A stretch of DNA of 64,000 bases from Phymorhynchus buccinoides (lineage: Eukaryota > Mollusca > Gastropoda > Neogastropoda > Raphitomidae): positions 17,690,133-17,754,132 of the forward strand of contig CM065693.1 in NCBI GenBank assembly GCA_017654935.2. Direction: 5' to 3'. The translations under genes were made by a program, and so were the position numbers. Of this stretch, positions 12,794 through 26,309 are shown piece by piece. Each line of letters opens with the position of its first letter. Within the stretch, counting starts at the first letter, position 1. The notes under the pieces were generated by a model that saw nothing but the letters and a program-made list of their open reading frames with translations, did no database searches and was not told where the DNA came from.

Positions 12794-13028
12794 GTTTTTG
12801 TGGCCCAGTCGTTGATAGATATGGAGCAAAAGCGGAAACCAACACCCTCTTTATCAACAGCACGACGTTTGATCTGACCATGCAGCGAATGCCTTTCCCG
12901 CCATACACGGATGATTTAATGATAGGAATAGACAGAGCAACGCCGCTGTTCCTTGTGTGTCCTTTCATCTTGTCACGTGATGCAGCCAGTTCAAAGCGTG
13001 TTTATGAAAAAGAAACAAAAGTTTGAAG
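12794..13028 (+). CDS. ABCA-type ABC transporter, exon entering membrane domain 1
   Basis: The exon encodes the end of the first ectodomain and membrane span 2. Diagnostic features are MQRMPFPPYTDD, matching the ABCA consensus before span 2, then a hydrophobic LFLVCPFIL segment and RVYEKETK, matching the conserved VVxEKExxLKE. The acceptor is ATGCCAG at 12793 and the donor GTCAGT at 13029. The frame that reads these motifs runs into a stop three bases before the donor, where the family pattern predicts one base fewer. The first 40 bases read better in another frame (VFVAQSLID). At least one sequence error or genuine frameshift is therefore present. Confidence 0.72.
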
Positions 13029-13202
13029 GTCAGTTCTTTTGTCACAACTGTTGTTGTTTTTGTGTTGTTGTTACTGTGTGTCTTTGCCCCTGCTCCTTTT
13101 CTGCGTCCCACTAAAAATCTTCCTTTTCACTTAAACGATGAAACAACTAGACAAAGCAATAAACACCTGTATTATTCTTTTTTTTAAGTGTGTTGTGTTC
13201 AG

Positions 13203-13430
13203 GGAATCCATGAAGCGATGGGTTTGATCCCTGCAGCACTACTTGGGCCTCGTGTCCTGACCTGCTTTGTACCTGGCCCTGGACATGGCCCTGTTTGTCG
13301 TGGTGTTGTAACTAGCGGGGTCCAGACCTGTGCTTGTCCAATGAGCGGACTCTTCCCTCTTCCACGTCTTACCCTCGCTATATGCTACGCCGTGGCTAAT
13401 CATACAACTTCTGCTTCATGATCAGTGCCC
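13203..13430 (+). CDS. ABCA-type ABC transporter, membrane-span exon with frameshifts
   Basis: After the acceptor GTGTTCAG the sequence reads ESMK in one frame and AMGLIPAALLG in the next, the family motif KESMKxMGL followed by the next membrane spans. Further on, LTCF, a CYAVA segment and FCFMIS appear in different frames, as expected for successive spans interrupted by small indels. The order relative to the previous exon is right for the family. The 3' end is a guess; no clear donor could be chosen. Either the assembly is unpolished here or this copy is decaying. Confidence 0.58.
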
Positions 13431-15300
13431 GGTGCAGAGGGTATAAGAACAAGAATGGGACAATGATAATGGCGCAGTGGTACTGTGCTGACTTGTGGCT
13501 TAAATGTCGTATCCCTATCAGAGACTTCAAAAAAATAAGGGTGCGACTCCTACCGCTGTATAATGACACAAAAGGATTCAATGGGAAGACTGACGCTGCA
13601 CACTACGGTTGATCTTCATCACTGGACTTAGAGCGGCATGCTCCAATTTCTGGCCAACTTTGGAAGGTGTTTTGTCTTTATCCTGGGATGGTTTCTGCCT
13701 AGATCTCATTATGAAAGGGAAGCATATAGAATTCAGTCCTGTCTTGTCAGTCTCAGATAAGATTGGAACTCTATCGCATTCGCTTCATCATAATCACCCT
13801 AATAAGATGAGTAGGAAAGTAGCAGCGAAGTTAAGGCGGTCATCTGCCTTCAATTCTTTGTCCCATAAGTTATAACGTTTTCTGATTAGACACACGATTC
13901 GAAAAAAAGCACACTGGGGAGAGCACTTTGTGAAAATTAGAGTCAATACCTCGGTCAAAACAATAGCAACCATGGCGCATGAAAATCGCGAAGCTTGAAG
14001 CCGTTAGGATGAGAGTCAACGCTATTGCAACTTTTTGTTTAGAGAAAATGAGGCGGCTAAGTACTAAAAATATAAAAAATTTGTGTACACAAACTGATAA
14101 GCTTGCCAATGTAAACGTAAAATATTAAATGACATCAATTTTAGAATGACGCATTGGCGTTCTAATGATGTAAGTCTACTCAAACAACGAGGCAGAGAGC
14201 TGGGGAATTCTTACTAATGGTAGAGTAACTTCCCCTGTTTGGCCGATTGATTAGGCAAGATCACTCCCACACCACCACAGAAGGTACTCCCTTTTAATAT
14301 TTCCGAAACAATTCCTATTCAGATCCTGGCCTGTTTTGTCCTTTCCAGTGCAACAGAAAATCAAACGAAACAACCCAAGTGCTGTGGTTGTGGACTTAAA
14401 GCAAGTTATGAACCATGACTTACACCAGGAAAAATTCGGTAAGGGCAGGGAGAATCCCAAGAGAACTGATATGTGAAGTACAAATTGACAAGCCTGGTTC
14501 CTAGGTCCAACCCCCCCCCCCATCCCATCACACCACTTCCCCACAAAAAAGTGGCTGGCTATGGACTGTGTTCGGAAAATAACTAGGTGGAAAGAAACTC
14601 TAACATTCACGGAAACGTGTTCCCTTGGACTAAGAAATAATACAAAGCAAATTATATAACCAGTCATCTAAATTATGTCGCCTTGCTGCACTGAACTATG
14701 TTGCAATAAGTGTCGAACAATTCTAGAGTCTGCCGTACCTTTAGTGTGTTCGGTCCAATCATGGGGAGTATAAGTTCTGGTGACCTGCGTCTGGTACGGA
14801 ACATAGAGGCATCCTCGGAGGAGGACTTCACTTAGGGCGCTCCGGGTGACTAAGTATATTGTCCGTAAATAAATAATAATAATTATAAATAGTTGAATCC
14901 ACCAAATGTGGAAGCTCTATGCGCTTAAACACCAACAACATTAGATAAGCTAACAGAACTTTTTTCCGTAACAACAGAACAAATCAATCGCTCACACACA
15001 ATCATTGCAACATTGTGCAGACATCATACCACATTCGCCCAGTCCCCATCCTTTTACGTTTTGTGTGTGGAATATTTGCTGTTTCTTAATTAATTGAACA
15101 CTGTTACTGTATATTTTCTTTCTTGTTCGCTACTTGGAATTGTTTGTTTCTTATTTTTTCTTGAGATCATTTTTTATATGATGGGCTTGTTGAAAAAAAG
15201 TCAGTGTTTTTGCTTTACAATGTTCCAATCGGGATAAAAAATGTTCACTTGACTTGACTTGATCACTCCATCCCACCCATCCCACGCAATACACGCAGGG
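13431..15300. other. No recognised feature
   Basis: Presumed intron of the transporter gene. No further membrane-span or linker exon could be identified. Confidence 0.4.
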
Positions 15301-15320
15301 CACGCGCGTACGCACAACAC

Positions 15321-15493
15321 ATATTACATCACACACACACACCTCACTCACGCAGCACACGCACACGCACACGCACACGCACACACCACCACACACACAC
15401 ACACCGTACCACACCACCACTCCACCACACCCAAGAAACACAATACAAAATACAACAGTTCATAAAGCACAACACACACTCTCTAATCTCTAC

Positions 15494-15549
<56 letters not shown>

Positions 15550-15660
15550 TCCCCCTCTGTCTGACTATCCTCGTCAACAAAGCTACGTAGACATTGCAGT
15601 CAACACACACGTATGAAACTAATGCGGGGGGGGGGGGGGGAGAGGGGGGGGCGAGAGGGA
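15321..15660. repeat. CA, TC and G simple repeats
   Basis: CA-rich repeats at about 15328-15408, a TC array at 15491-15551 and a G run at about 15626-15650. Confidence 0.9.
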
Positions 15661-18600
15661 AGGAGTGCGTGAGAATAGATTGAGAAGTAATGTGACCTAT
15701 AAGGTATGTGTGTGTATGCGTGAATCGGATGGGTCTGTGAGAGTGATTTGGAGCTGGCAAGGTCTCGATAGGCGATATTCGCGTAGTATAGGAGTTCCAA
15801 AGCTGATGGGAGTCGTAAAAGGAAATAGGATGCGCTCACCAAACATGTTTGTCGTGTAATAGGAACACAGAGAATTTTTCGAATCGAAGATGGACCGTAA
15901 TTGCCTTGATGGAGCATAGACAGAAAGCATAGTACGAAATATAGCTAGGGGCATTTCAGAGAAATAAGCAAATGACATAGAGTGGAAATTTTGTAGTCAA
16001 TACGGCTTTGATGGGAAGCCAATGGAGGGATATCAGGAGTGGTTGAACATGATGATATTAGAGACCCTGAGGACAGTCTGGAAGCAGGAGTTTTGGACTT
16101 TTTTAAGCTTGCAATGAGGGGGTTGGGGAAGCCATACAAGACGGTGAGCGGCGTAATAACACTACTCTAATTTAGAGAGAACACAAAAGCGCAGAATCAG
16201 TATCTTAGCAGTATCTATAGACAGGAGATGGCGAATCGTACCATGCGACGCAGCTCACAAATTCTGACCGACAGATAGTTTGAACTTGTGTGTAGCCCAA
16301 CACTCACATCTTGAGAGATGTGAAGCCAAGATTCAGCAGAAGGAGAAAAAGGTATTTGAGTGTCACAGACAGAAGATGGAATCAGGCTTTGGACGAAAGT
16401 TGTCTAGATGGAGAGTGATGAAACAAGGCCTCCGCTTTGTCGTCATTCACAGCATTCAGTTTGTTTTGAGCATCCATTGATTTGATGTTGCAGAATGCAG
16501 AATTCCAGTGAAGATATAGAAGGAAGCCTGGTAGATGGAGGATACAGGCTGTGGAGATTCGTCTGTGTCTATCAGCAAAAGACTGAGAATCAACTGAATG
16601 AGAAGGATCAACTCGGACAGAGGTTAGATATACATGATGAGAGACGGTCCAAGTACTGAGCCTTGAGGAACCCCACATGTGAGGCCAACCATTGCAGAAG
16701 ATGACAGCTCAGTGATGGAGACAGAATGAGTTCGACCAGAGAGGAAGACTAGAACCAGGACAGAGCAGGACTGAATACCCCATGGTGATTTGAAGCCTCT
16801 AAGGAGTGAGGGTGCTCGTCCAATAGTATCAACAAGCAGCTGAAAGATGAAAGAGACGGAGTGGTATATAAAGGCCTTATAGTTCCTTTAGAGTGTGGGT
16901 CAAGGGCCATGATTCTTTAGAAGTGGTTTGACAATGACAGTTTTGAACACAGATGGAAAGGGCAGAGATAGAGAATGTTGACAATATGGCGTGAGAGTAG
17001 GGTAGTAATCAAGATTATTACTATGAAAAAATTGGCGTCGGTATAGGCAACGAGGACAGGAACGTGGTTTTGCTTTTAGAATGATCTTCTTCAATTCAAA
17101 GGCACAGTTAACTGCTGAAATTCACTAAGAATACGGGATATTAGTACTATTGGTCAAAATGGGTGGTAGGGTAGAAGAAACCTGATCAAGCCGTCTGATC
17201 AGCTGGATTTCTGAACAAAAGTAGCGTTAAAGACGTCGGTAAGGCAGCTGGACAGGCGTGGGTGGTAGGGAGAGGTGTGCTTTAGCACGACCAAGTAGTT
17301 TGCGTAAGAATAGAAAACAGCCAGGCTACAGGTCACGGCATATGTTTTATTTGGTCAGTGTAGAAAAGGAGGATCTGCTGTCAATACTATGTTCACTATT
17401 TTTCGTTTTGCAGCGTGAAGATTTGTTCGCTAATCGTTAAGGGGGGTCATTAAGCCATACCTTTCAGCTACACGGCATTTTCTGACTTCGCCAGAGTTCA
17501 GTTCTAGTTACTAACTAAAGGATACCACGGCTTCCAGCCAATAGGCACTCTGTTCGGTGAATAACGGCGCGTGGTTCGATAACGCGATATGATGAGAGCA
17601 CTGTTAAGTTCGTGACACGTGGGGCATGATTTCAGGCAGATAGTCACGCGCAACTCTACTTGAAATGCGGATCTGTCCACGCACGTACATACAAGACTGT
17701 CTGTCTGGGGTGTAAGCACGGGAGAACACACAAACATAGTTCACAACAATACCAGAAATGGTCAGAAGCAAGAGATGGAGAGGACATGAGTAAAGAAGCG
17801 ACAAATCATTCATCAGTCTAAAATACCACAGTACCGAATGTGCCCACGTTCATGAGGTATGGCTCGGTAACCAGATTGAATTAAAATGAAACATATCCAA
17901 AAAAAGCATTAATCGCTTCAGTAGTTACAGTGGCGCTATGAGCGGAGTGTGAAAGAACAGGTATGTCTCCTAACTAATAATACACTTTCCAGAAAAAGTA
18001 TACAAGTACTCTAAAGGTCATGGAATTCAATGAGAAACACAGCGCTTCCGTTTATTTTGCACGGCTTGGTGGAGGTCGGTCACGCAGATGACAGATGGAC
18101 AGGAGAGAAGAGAAGGTTGCCAATGGAACGCGAAACTGATTCGGAAGCTGGCGTGTGGGAGGGCAAGGGGCAGTGGAGGTGGAAATATGCTATGGCCCAG
18201 AGAGTCTTGGAGAAAGCGCAATCCCCCCAACCGCTGTGAAGGGCGAGGGAGGGAAGAGAGGTGTAGCCAGGACGGTGTCAGGTCAGCCACTACTTTGCTT
18301 CATCGCCTTGTTTTTGAAGCCAGCATTCTGTTATTACGAATACATCCAGTCATTGCCGTAATGAAAGAGCGGATCTCTGCTCGGTCAGTGGTTCGCTGAC
18401 AGATCTTGCGTTTAAAGGGGCCAGTTGAGGTAGACTGTTGGAATCGTTACGTGTGTTGTACTGGAGGGCCCAGGGTAATTGGAATAGGTATCAGTGTGTC
18501 AGGGAACGCTGGTTGATAAGCTAGTGATCTGTACAGCATTCCAGGATGTTCCACAGGATCGGCAGTGAGGGAAGGTAAGGGAGGTAGACAGGCAAGGCCG

Positions 18601-19100
18601 AGTCGACCGACCCAGTGTTGGTTGAGTCAGGCAAGTTTGGCAGCTTTGTATGGTGGCCTCGATATAAGGTCTGTTACCAAACACTGTGCTGACTTTCTCT
18701 GTTTCCGCCGACCACCACGCGTGCTTTCGGACCGAGGAAGATGATTCCAATTCCTACTCCTTTGATGGCCGCCCATTACAGAGGGGTCCCAGTGGTGCTG
18801 CTTGGCAACAGACAGCAGTTGTTCCGACGTAGGAAGATCGAGAAGGAAAGATGCGCGGGAGTGGCGATGTCGGTTTGACTGGATGAGTAGCGTCAACAAG
18901 TGGAGGGAGAGAGGACCGTTACATAGACATGGGAGAGAGAAGGGGTGAGGAGGTATGGAAGATGGAAAGAAAGGGAGGTAGTTTATGTGGTTTCCTGCGC
19001 CTATGTTAGAGTGTGCTGCTTTTTGACGGATAAACATAGATTTGCTTCCTTTGAATGTGGATTGTTGGATTTAAAGTCAAGTAGTGGCTTGTATAAGTTA
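15661..19100. other. G-rich strand-asymmetric tract, possible old dispersed repeat
   Basis: Over about 3.4 kb the + strand is again G- and A-rich. Around 16600-16900 the wording (TACTGAGCCTTGAGGAACC and what follows) reminds me of a repeat that is dispersed in several animal genomes, read on the strand opposite to coding. That is recall and not a match I can verify. No open frame of useful length remains. Confidence 0.3.
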
Positions 19101-21340
19101 GACTCCTGAGTCTGGTACAAGCCAATATAGAATAGATTGGGATAAACATGAATTAATCCAATAGCACAGCCTGTAGGGAGGAGTTCTAGTACAGTAGTTC
19201 TTTGGTTAACAGGGGCCAATCCCGGACGTACTGCGGTACCAGGTCAGCATTTGGTTGTCTTAAGTATCAGATCATTACCAAAGCAACACCCCTCCCTCTT
19301 GTTTGGACATCTGCTATTTTTCCCCCCCCCCATCCACCCCTCGAATATTGTTATTCATGTCATGCGAGCAACATACAAAAGGCCCTAATTTTTGGGTGTT
19401 GATCTTTCACCAAGGCTAGTCATTGACATGTTAGTTTGACAATGCTGTCTTTAATTAAGTCTGACTGAATAACTGACTGATGGGGTATTGAAATGAGCCT
19501 TCCCTTGTTTGTAGCATAATGTTTGTTTAGTTTGTTTGCTGTTGTGAATATGATTATATAGTAACTGTTGGTCTAATTATTGTGCAGCCAATATGGTGCA
19601 GCAGTAGGCCGGCTTGGTGTTCTTTGCTAACATAGTGTTTTGAACTTTACCTAAAGACACAGTTACCAGACCATGACCTACGATGGATAACAATGGCGGC
19701 CAGTCCTGATTTAACCAGGCCATGGCTTTTGGCGCAAACGTGATGGGCGTTGAAGGAACTAGGTTCAGTGAAGATGATGATGAGAGGTGATGATGATGAT
19801 GATGGTGGCGAGTAAGCTGATGATAATTGTTTTCATATTGATAATGATAGACGAGGAGATGAGGAGGAGGAAGCGGGCCCCGTAGGTGTGGTATTTATTT
19901 TCATAATGTCGATGCAATGATGTAGGATACGTGAAATGCTGGGTAAAGAACTTTAAAATGTCGAATGGCCAGGTTTACAAAGATGAGACGAGATGATATG
20001 ATGATGGAAAGAGGGGGAGAAGAGAATGAAGGGAATGAGGAAAATAAAAGCAGAAGAAGTGTTTGTGGTGTGCGTGTGGTGTTATGCGCGCGTCGGTGTG
20101 TGTGAGTGTCTGTGCATCGCATGTGTGTGGTGTGTGTGTTTTGAGCGTGCATGTTATGTGTATGACAGTGAAACACGCCCACCCCTATGACGTTGCTGCA
20201 ATTACCACTAAACCACTAGAATGATAACTAGAAAATGCCAATGCCAAGGAGCGATGATCAAACAAAAAATCAGGGGCTTTGGGGAAATACAGTGGAAGCA
20301 AGTGCATCCAACCGGCCACTGTGGACGACAAATGACAGTCTGATGGACCCATGCTGATGATGCGTTGACTCCGCTACATCTGATGTCACTGGTACCTTGG
20401 ACAACGTTTATGGCCTGTGGGACTTGGGTGCCAGCCCGTCGACTTCTGTTTCACGGTATGTGTCTGTTCTTGGACTGCTGCTTAGCCTACACATCGTAAA
20501 CGATATCAATAACAGTCATTTTTTTTTGGCCATTTGTTTCAACAAAGCGGTCTTGGCTTTTGTGTTTGTTTTGCTTTCTCTGTGTATGGGTTTGCTGCAT
20601 GTCGTGGTGACTTGACATGCCAATGCAATCAATCTGATATGATTTTATCAGTTGTTACAAAAAATATACCCATCATGCAAAGATCCAGGATTGACTGTTC
20701 AGACACCAGAGGGCATGACGCCAGGGACTTCCCCACAGACCTCAGACCCGAAGGAACCTACTAACAACAACAACAACAAAAATAAGTAAAGAAGGAAAAA
20801 TAGTGGATTTGCATTAACGTTCCTGTTCTTTTCTAAATATTTGTAGTACAGGACACAATTGGCGTTTTGAACTAAAACTGTTTAATGACAAATACTTTAG
20901 TCCTCACAGAAAGCTTATGAAGTCTTGCACTCTTATCCATTTTATATCTTATGTCAAAGTTATCAATAAAAGTTCTTGGCATGATAATAATATTTTCTAT
21001 TCAGGGGTATTGTCTTTACCAGCCAAGCTATTGGGTAGATCCTCCATGATACGGCCGCAGAAAGGTCCAGTATTTGAAAAGTGACCACACTTTGAACGGG
21101 CGAACCCACTGGGTTAAGGCAGGGGAGATCAGAATCTGTAAGAGCTTCCTGTCCGAGCAAGGTCATGTGATTAGTGCAATGATATAGCTTGTGTACTATA
21201 TAGGGACCAGTCATAAAATGAAGGCTGTAAAATTATGGTGATGTATCTGGGTGGCGCGATCTCTACTCACAATGTGGAATAGCAGCTGGGTCCTTTACTA
21301 TCTGGAGAGTCAACAGTAGAAAGACAGGACTGGAAACATA
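19101..21340. other. No recognised feature
   Basis: Contains minor GAT-type simple repeats near 19770-19880 and a TG-rich stretch near 20060-20160. The frames at 20397-20764 do not resemble a known protein. Confidence 0.4.
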
Positions 21341-21346
21341 TACTCC

Positions 21347-21694
21347 CCAAATCAATCAATCAATCAACAATCAAATTTATTGTCTTTAAAAACATAAATA
21401 AATGTTTTGTTGGCATGCAAATAAAAAACACATTATATAAACATAGGAATATAAGGACATGCATAAATAACCCCGTAAATACCATCATAAGAATAGTAAA
21501 ATACAAAATGCAATATAAGACACACACACACATACACCACCCTTCACACACACACACACACACACGAACACACGCACGCGCACACACCACACACACGTAC
21601 ACTACACACCACCCAGTCCCTTCCTCACACATATTATTCAAAATCTCCAGCCTCAACACGCCTATCCCCCATCACACCACACACACACAACACA

Positions 21695-21725
<31 letters not shown>

Positions 21726-21825
21726 CCACAACACACACACACACCCCGTCCCCTTCCACTCACACACATTATTCAAAATCTCCAGCCTCAAACCCACCTC
21801 TCCCCATCAGAATAACAACACCACA

Positions 21826-21862
<37 letters not shown>

Positions 21863-21866
21863 AGCT
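21347..21866. repeat. AATC and CA microsatellites with an internal ~130-bp duplication
   Basis: AATCAATC repeats at 21348-21366 are followed by four CA blocks. The segment around 21613-21670 (TTATTCAAAATCTCCAGCCT and flanks) is repeated at 21769-21810, giving a tandem duplication with CA spacers. Confidence 0.85.
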
Positions 21867-23139
21867 TTCTCTCATCGTTATTCTTCCAGTTGCCTAGTAG
21901 TGAAATGCTGATGACCCTCCCGATCAATCGCTTATTTGTATCTGCGATGGAAGGATCCAGATAACTTGATGTCAATGGTCAGAGCACTCTCCTCCAAGCA
22001 TTTGGAAACTGCTTTGGAGTTTACTCTCAATAATGCGTTTGATGTTAATGACCTCAAAGATATGTTGGAATACCATTTGAGCAAAGGGGTAGCACTACAA
22101 ATTGCTTGTCCAAATATCTATGATCAAAGACCTTCATGGTGACCTTAAACAAGTGATGGTTTTCAACGTATTTCTCATGACAAAAGATCAACATCTTTAC
22201 TAATATTGTAATTTTTTAAAATGGACTGGAGCTCCGTGAATACGTGCTTTCAAGTGTCAGGGCTAACGTCACATTTGCCCTAAATAAAAACTTGTGATAG
22301 CGAATCACTCTAGATATAGCTTGCCTTTGAATCATCACTTTGTGAAAGGTTTGAGTGAGGAATGTGCTTTTTTTAAATGTTGAATGCCTTAGAAGCTTCC
22401 TTGAGGCTTTCTTTCACTACCATCCCACTTATCAACGTCACCGGAAACATCCTCACAAAGCTATTTATTTAGCTGTTTTGGGTACACTCGTGGGCATTCA
22501 GAATTGCCAAACGTCCACCCTAATGTTTCTGTGACCTAAATGGCTTTTCTTATTGTCATAAATTTGTGTTGGGTGTGAATGCCTTATTGTGTGCTAGTGA
22601 ATTATAAACATTCGCAATCTTGTACCAAAAGGATCTGGTTTTTTCTCCATTTTGCATCCTGAGTTTTTTCGCCTGCCGATAAAGGGGTCTGTATGCAATT
22701 GTTTACATTAGAGTATGAAAGAAGAGGGATTTGCGTCAAAGACTTTGATCTTTTGTATAAGCTAGGTTACTTGCGGAGGACGCATGCTTTTGTTCTTTTT
22801 CATGGTATCTGGTAAAGATGATGAGGGAGCATAATTAATGATATCAGATCCCTCATAAATCCTCTCTTGGGAGATGTGGTCATCTGTGGTTTACTACTAA
22901 ACCACCAAGAAAACGTTCGCTGGATCCTTTTTGCTTGATGTAGGCCCTAATGGGACAACGTTTCTCACATAATTTATTCAGTCACATGTGTAAATCGATC
23001 AGCTGGGGTAAAATTGTAAAAGTTTAAGGACCCCAGGGAGAATGTGTAATTGCATGATGTCTTGACGGCCATAGGAAAGTTTTGACAGCCTGGTGAGTAC
23101 AGGTACTTTTAGTGGATGAGTAGATGCCAGAGTACCTGG
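21867..23139. other. No recognised feature
   Basis: A 68-residue frame at 21936-22142 has a reasonably protein-like composition but no recognisable motif and no clear splice sites. I do not call it a gene. Confidence 0.35.
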
Positions 23140-23144
23140 TGGTA

Positions 23145-23235
23145 ATGACGAACTGGGTATTTGGTACTTTAAAGTTCCCAGAGGCGTATCAGTGAAATTC
23201 GGTGTGCTCCCACCTGCGAGAGATGCAGCCTGCCC
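23145..23235 (-). mobile_element. SINE fragment
   Basis: The words GAGGCG, GTGAAATTCGG and TGCTCCCACCTG occur in the same order as in the fuller SINE at 45540-45931 and in the fragment at 56210-56300. This copy ends 30 bp before the Walker A exon. Confidence 0.55.
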
Positions 23236-23264
23236 AAAGAGCATAATTGTGCATTGTTTCACAG

Positions 23265-23384
23265 GTGTTTTGGAACAAAGCAGGCAGTGAACCACTTGTC
23301 CCTGGAACAGTACGAAGGGCAGATCACCGTGTGCTGCGGGACACAACGGGGCTGGAAAGACCACCACCATGTCCATGCTGACAG
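23265..23384 (+). CDS. ABCA-type ABC transporter, Walker A exon of NBD1, with a one-base insertion
   Basis: The exon encodes the start of the first nucleotide-binding domain: FGTKQAVNHLSL, then EGQITV, then the ATP-binding P-loop GHNGAGKTTT and MSMLT. The acceptor is GTTTCACAG and the donor GTGAAC. The first part reads in one frame from 23266 and the P-loop in the next frame from 23339, so one extra base lies around 23331-23338. Without it the segment would match the ABCA consensus exactly in length. It follows the membrane exons in the right order, but the intervening spans, the rest of NBD1 and the whole second half of the transporter are missing before the contig ends. Confidence 0.85.
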
Positions 23385-24654
23385 GTGAACTCTCGTCTGT
23401 GGTCTGTCTGTCTGCTGCATGTGTCTGTATGTCTGACTAACTAGCTGTCCTTGGCCGCGACTGGTCTTTCTGTTGTTTTATAACAACTCGCAATGTAAAG
23501 GAGTAAGATACATTTTAGACAAATGTTTTATGTTCGATATGGTGAACCTTTATCGAGTTGCTTGCCTTAGCCTGTCAGATGCGAAATAGTGTTTATTTAG
23601 CTGTATATGTCTGTAATCTATTGTCTATCTCAAATTATGTGACAAGGCTTTCGAGCAGTGCATGTCAAGTGTTGCAAGTAAACCCCACTGTCTGTCTGTT
23701 TCTGTCTTTTGCAAGTACAGTATATGGTATTTTCCTGTTGCTTGTGATTACCATCTCTTCAGTGTTTTGTCTGTCTGAACACCATTCGAAAGTACATAAC
23801 CATTAACAAGGTTTACACTAACTTTTTACTACAGCATAGTTTCCTTATTCACCCATTAAACTCTGTCCCTAACTCAGCACACTTAAACTAATGTTGGCCT
23901 GCTGTTTTTTTTTAAACGCAACAAAACAAATGTAACAAATGTAGCTATCTCTGATCATCATCTTTGAGTTGTTTTACTGTTTAGAGAAGTCCAAAAGTCT
24001 GAGGTAAGTAATGCCAGAATATGAAAACTATGCTAGCGCTATATATATTTGCATCATCCACATTCTTTTAAAACAGTTTGCAATAAGTAGAAGGAAAATG
24101 ATAAAATAAGAGTACAGCTTTTCTAGAAATGGCAATGGCAAAACACGATTGTGACATGCAGGTTTTATTCCACCCATTCCGGACTGCCTTCATCAACGAC
24201 CTTTGCATCGCACCACTGAAGACGATCAGACAAACCCTGGCCTCTGTCCCTCAACATGACATCCTTGTTGGAGTTTGTCTGTGGAGGAACATCTGACCTT
24301 CTATTGCTAAGGTTGTGTTTCAGGATGGATAAATTTAAACAAAAGACTACAAAACGGTACAATGTGATTAAAAAACTATGACAGTACACGGATACATGCA
24401 AAAACTGGCACAATTTAAGTACAATGCAATGAAGCACATCACCCCCTAAAAACCAGTACAGCACAGACACGCTAACTGTTAGAACAATAGGCCATATAAG
24501 TGGCACGTAGTGCAGGAAAATGCATTCAAACACAGCACAGATGCCAGCACAACAGATAACATTGTGACACAGTCCTAGAGCAATGCAGACAATGCTACAG
24601 TGAGAGCACTGCATTACAATGCAATGCGCACAAAACATCATATTTTCTACCACC
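23385..24654. other. No recognised feature up to the contig end
   Basis: Presumed ABCA intron. The contig stops at 24654. Confidence 0.4.
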
Positions 24655-25154
24655 NNNNNNNNNNNNNNNNNNNNNNNNNNNNNNNNNNNNNNNNNNNNNN
24701 NNNNNNNNNNNNNNNNNNNNNNNNNNNNNNNNNNNNNNNNNNNNNNNNNNNNNNNNNNNNNNNNNNNNNNNNNNNNNNNNNNNNNNNNNNNNNNNNNNNN
24801 NNNNNNNNNNNNNNNNNNNNNNNNNNNNNNNNNNNNNNNNNNNNNNNNNNNNNNNNNNNNNNNNNNNNNNNNNNNNNNNNNNNNNNNNNNNNNNNNNNNN
24901 NNNNNNNNNNNNNNNNNNNNNNNNNNNNNNNNNNNNNNNNNNNNNNNNNNNNNNNNNNNNNNNNNNNNNNNNNNNNNNNNNNNNNNNNNNNNNNNNNNNN
25001 NNNNNNNNNNNNNNNNNNNNNNNNNNNNNNNNNNNNNNNNNNNNNNNNNNNNNNNNNNNNNNNNNNNNNNNNNNNNNNNNNNNNNNNNNNNNNNNNNNNN
25101 NNNNNNNNNNNNNNNNNNNNNNNNNNNNNNNNNNNNNNNNNNNNNNNNNNNNNN
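24655..25154. other. Assembly gap of exactly 500 N
   Basis: The size equals the second gap, so it is a placeholder. The transporter gene lies left of it and the dehydrogenase right of it; their adjacency is not proven. Confidence 0.98.
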
Positions 25155-25930
25155 TCTTGAAGGGGGCAGGTTATTAAGTACCATAAGGTAAGTGGGGTGT
25201 TTTTTTTTAGTTTTTTTTTGTTTCTGTCTCATACTTCCGGGCGTAAGTGGCGTTGCCTCCCACGACGCTCGTTCCCGAATCCCAATTCGACAGCTACATC
25301 CGGGTTTGTTTCAAGTCGCCCCCAAGAAGAGAAAACCCGAGACCAGCAGTCCGAAGGGGGGAGCGAATCTATGTTAGGACCGTCATGAGGCAACCAAAAC
25401 GAGGAGACACTAGCACTTTCTGAGGTCACTTTGGTGGAGCTTCAGTGGAGGGGGCCTGTTCAGGGGACCCACCACCTCACTAAGCCCCTTTTAACGACGG
25501 GGACACTATTCTCTTAGTCCGCGGCAGCCAGCGTGAGTGACAAGCGTCTCTCCTCACGAGGGCTTCCCGCCACCATGACCGTCACCGGACCAGATCCCAG
25601 CAACAACACTGATCCCCATGACCGTGACCCGAACGCACACCACCAAGGCATAGACTGGATCGGAAACAGAAACTGAGGTCACCATGAGAGCAGGGCATGC
25701 AAAAGCCACCAGAATTTGTTGAGACATTTTTCTAATTTTATATTGATGCGAAAATGAGGACCGATGGAGATGCAGCTATGCGAGTTCCTGCTTATGGCTA
25801 TGAAGCTTCCTGTTTGTTCCTGCCTGTATTGATCGGCCCATTCCCTGCGTCTTAATCGCAGAATATACACTGAAGATATTGAAGATACGTGTACAGAATG
25901 ATGGATGGAAAGGGAAAAGAAAAAAAACAT
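25155..25930. other. Unidentified moderately GC-rich segment
   Basis: A donor-like AAG/GTAAGT at about 25188 follows the contig start, but no protein is recognisable. The segment 25430-25680 has the even composition of a retroelement leader or terminal repeat. I cannot name a family. Confidence 0.3.
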
Positions 25931-25932
25931 GA

Positions 25933-26300
25933 CCGCCTTAGTTTTTGGCCTGTAAGGCTCAAATGTTTAGGTTAGCTGTTATCCCGCACCTTGTCAGTGG
26001 ATAACAAGGCCGATAAATGTGTTCAGAAATGATTGAATTGGAAGGGCGAAGACAACAAAGTACAAAAGAAATATCATGCGCCTTAGTTTTGGCCTGTAAG
26101 GTTCAAATGTTTAGCTGAGCACTCGCTGATCCTTCTGCACCTTGTCAGGGCATAACAAGGACGATATTAAGGATGACAGAATGATTGATGGAAGGAAGAA
26201 CATAATCATGCCGCCTTAGTTTTGCCGCCTGTAAGGCTTTCAAATGTTTAGCTAGCTGTCATCCCTGCACCTCTGTCGGGAAAAACAAGGGATATTGTTT
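25933..26300. repeat. Tandem repeat of ~130-146 bp, three copies
   Basis: The words GCCTTAGTTTT, GCCTGTAAGG and CAAATGTTTAG recur at 25933, 26079 and 26211. Each is followed by a TGCACC(T)TGTC..AACAAGG stretch that contains complementary GTC/GAC words. The copies are diverged. Confidence 0.75.
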
Positions 26301-26309
26301 TCCTACAAC

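Noticed and set aside
21936..22142. 68-codon frame with protein-like composition
   Set aside because: No motif of the ABCA family or any family I recognise and no adjacent acceptor or donor of quality.
24165..25232. Long frames across the N block
   Set aside because: The apparent length is undefined sequence; only short flanking parts are real.
25197..25429. Possible gene at the start of contig 2
   Set aside because: Short overlapping frames on both strands without homology or splice support.
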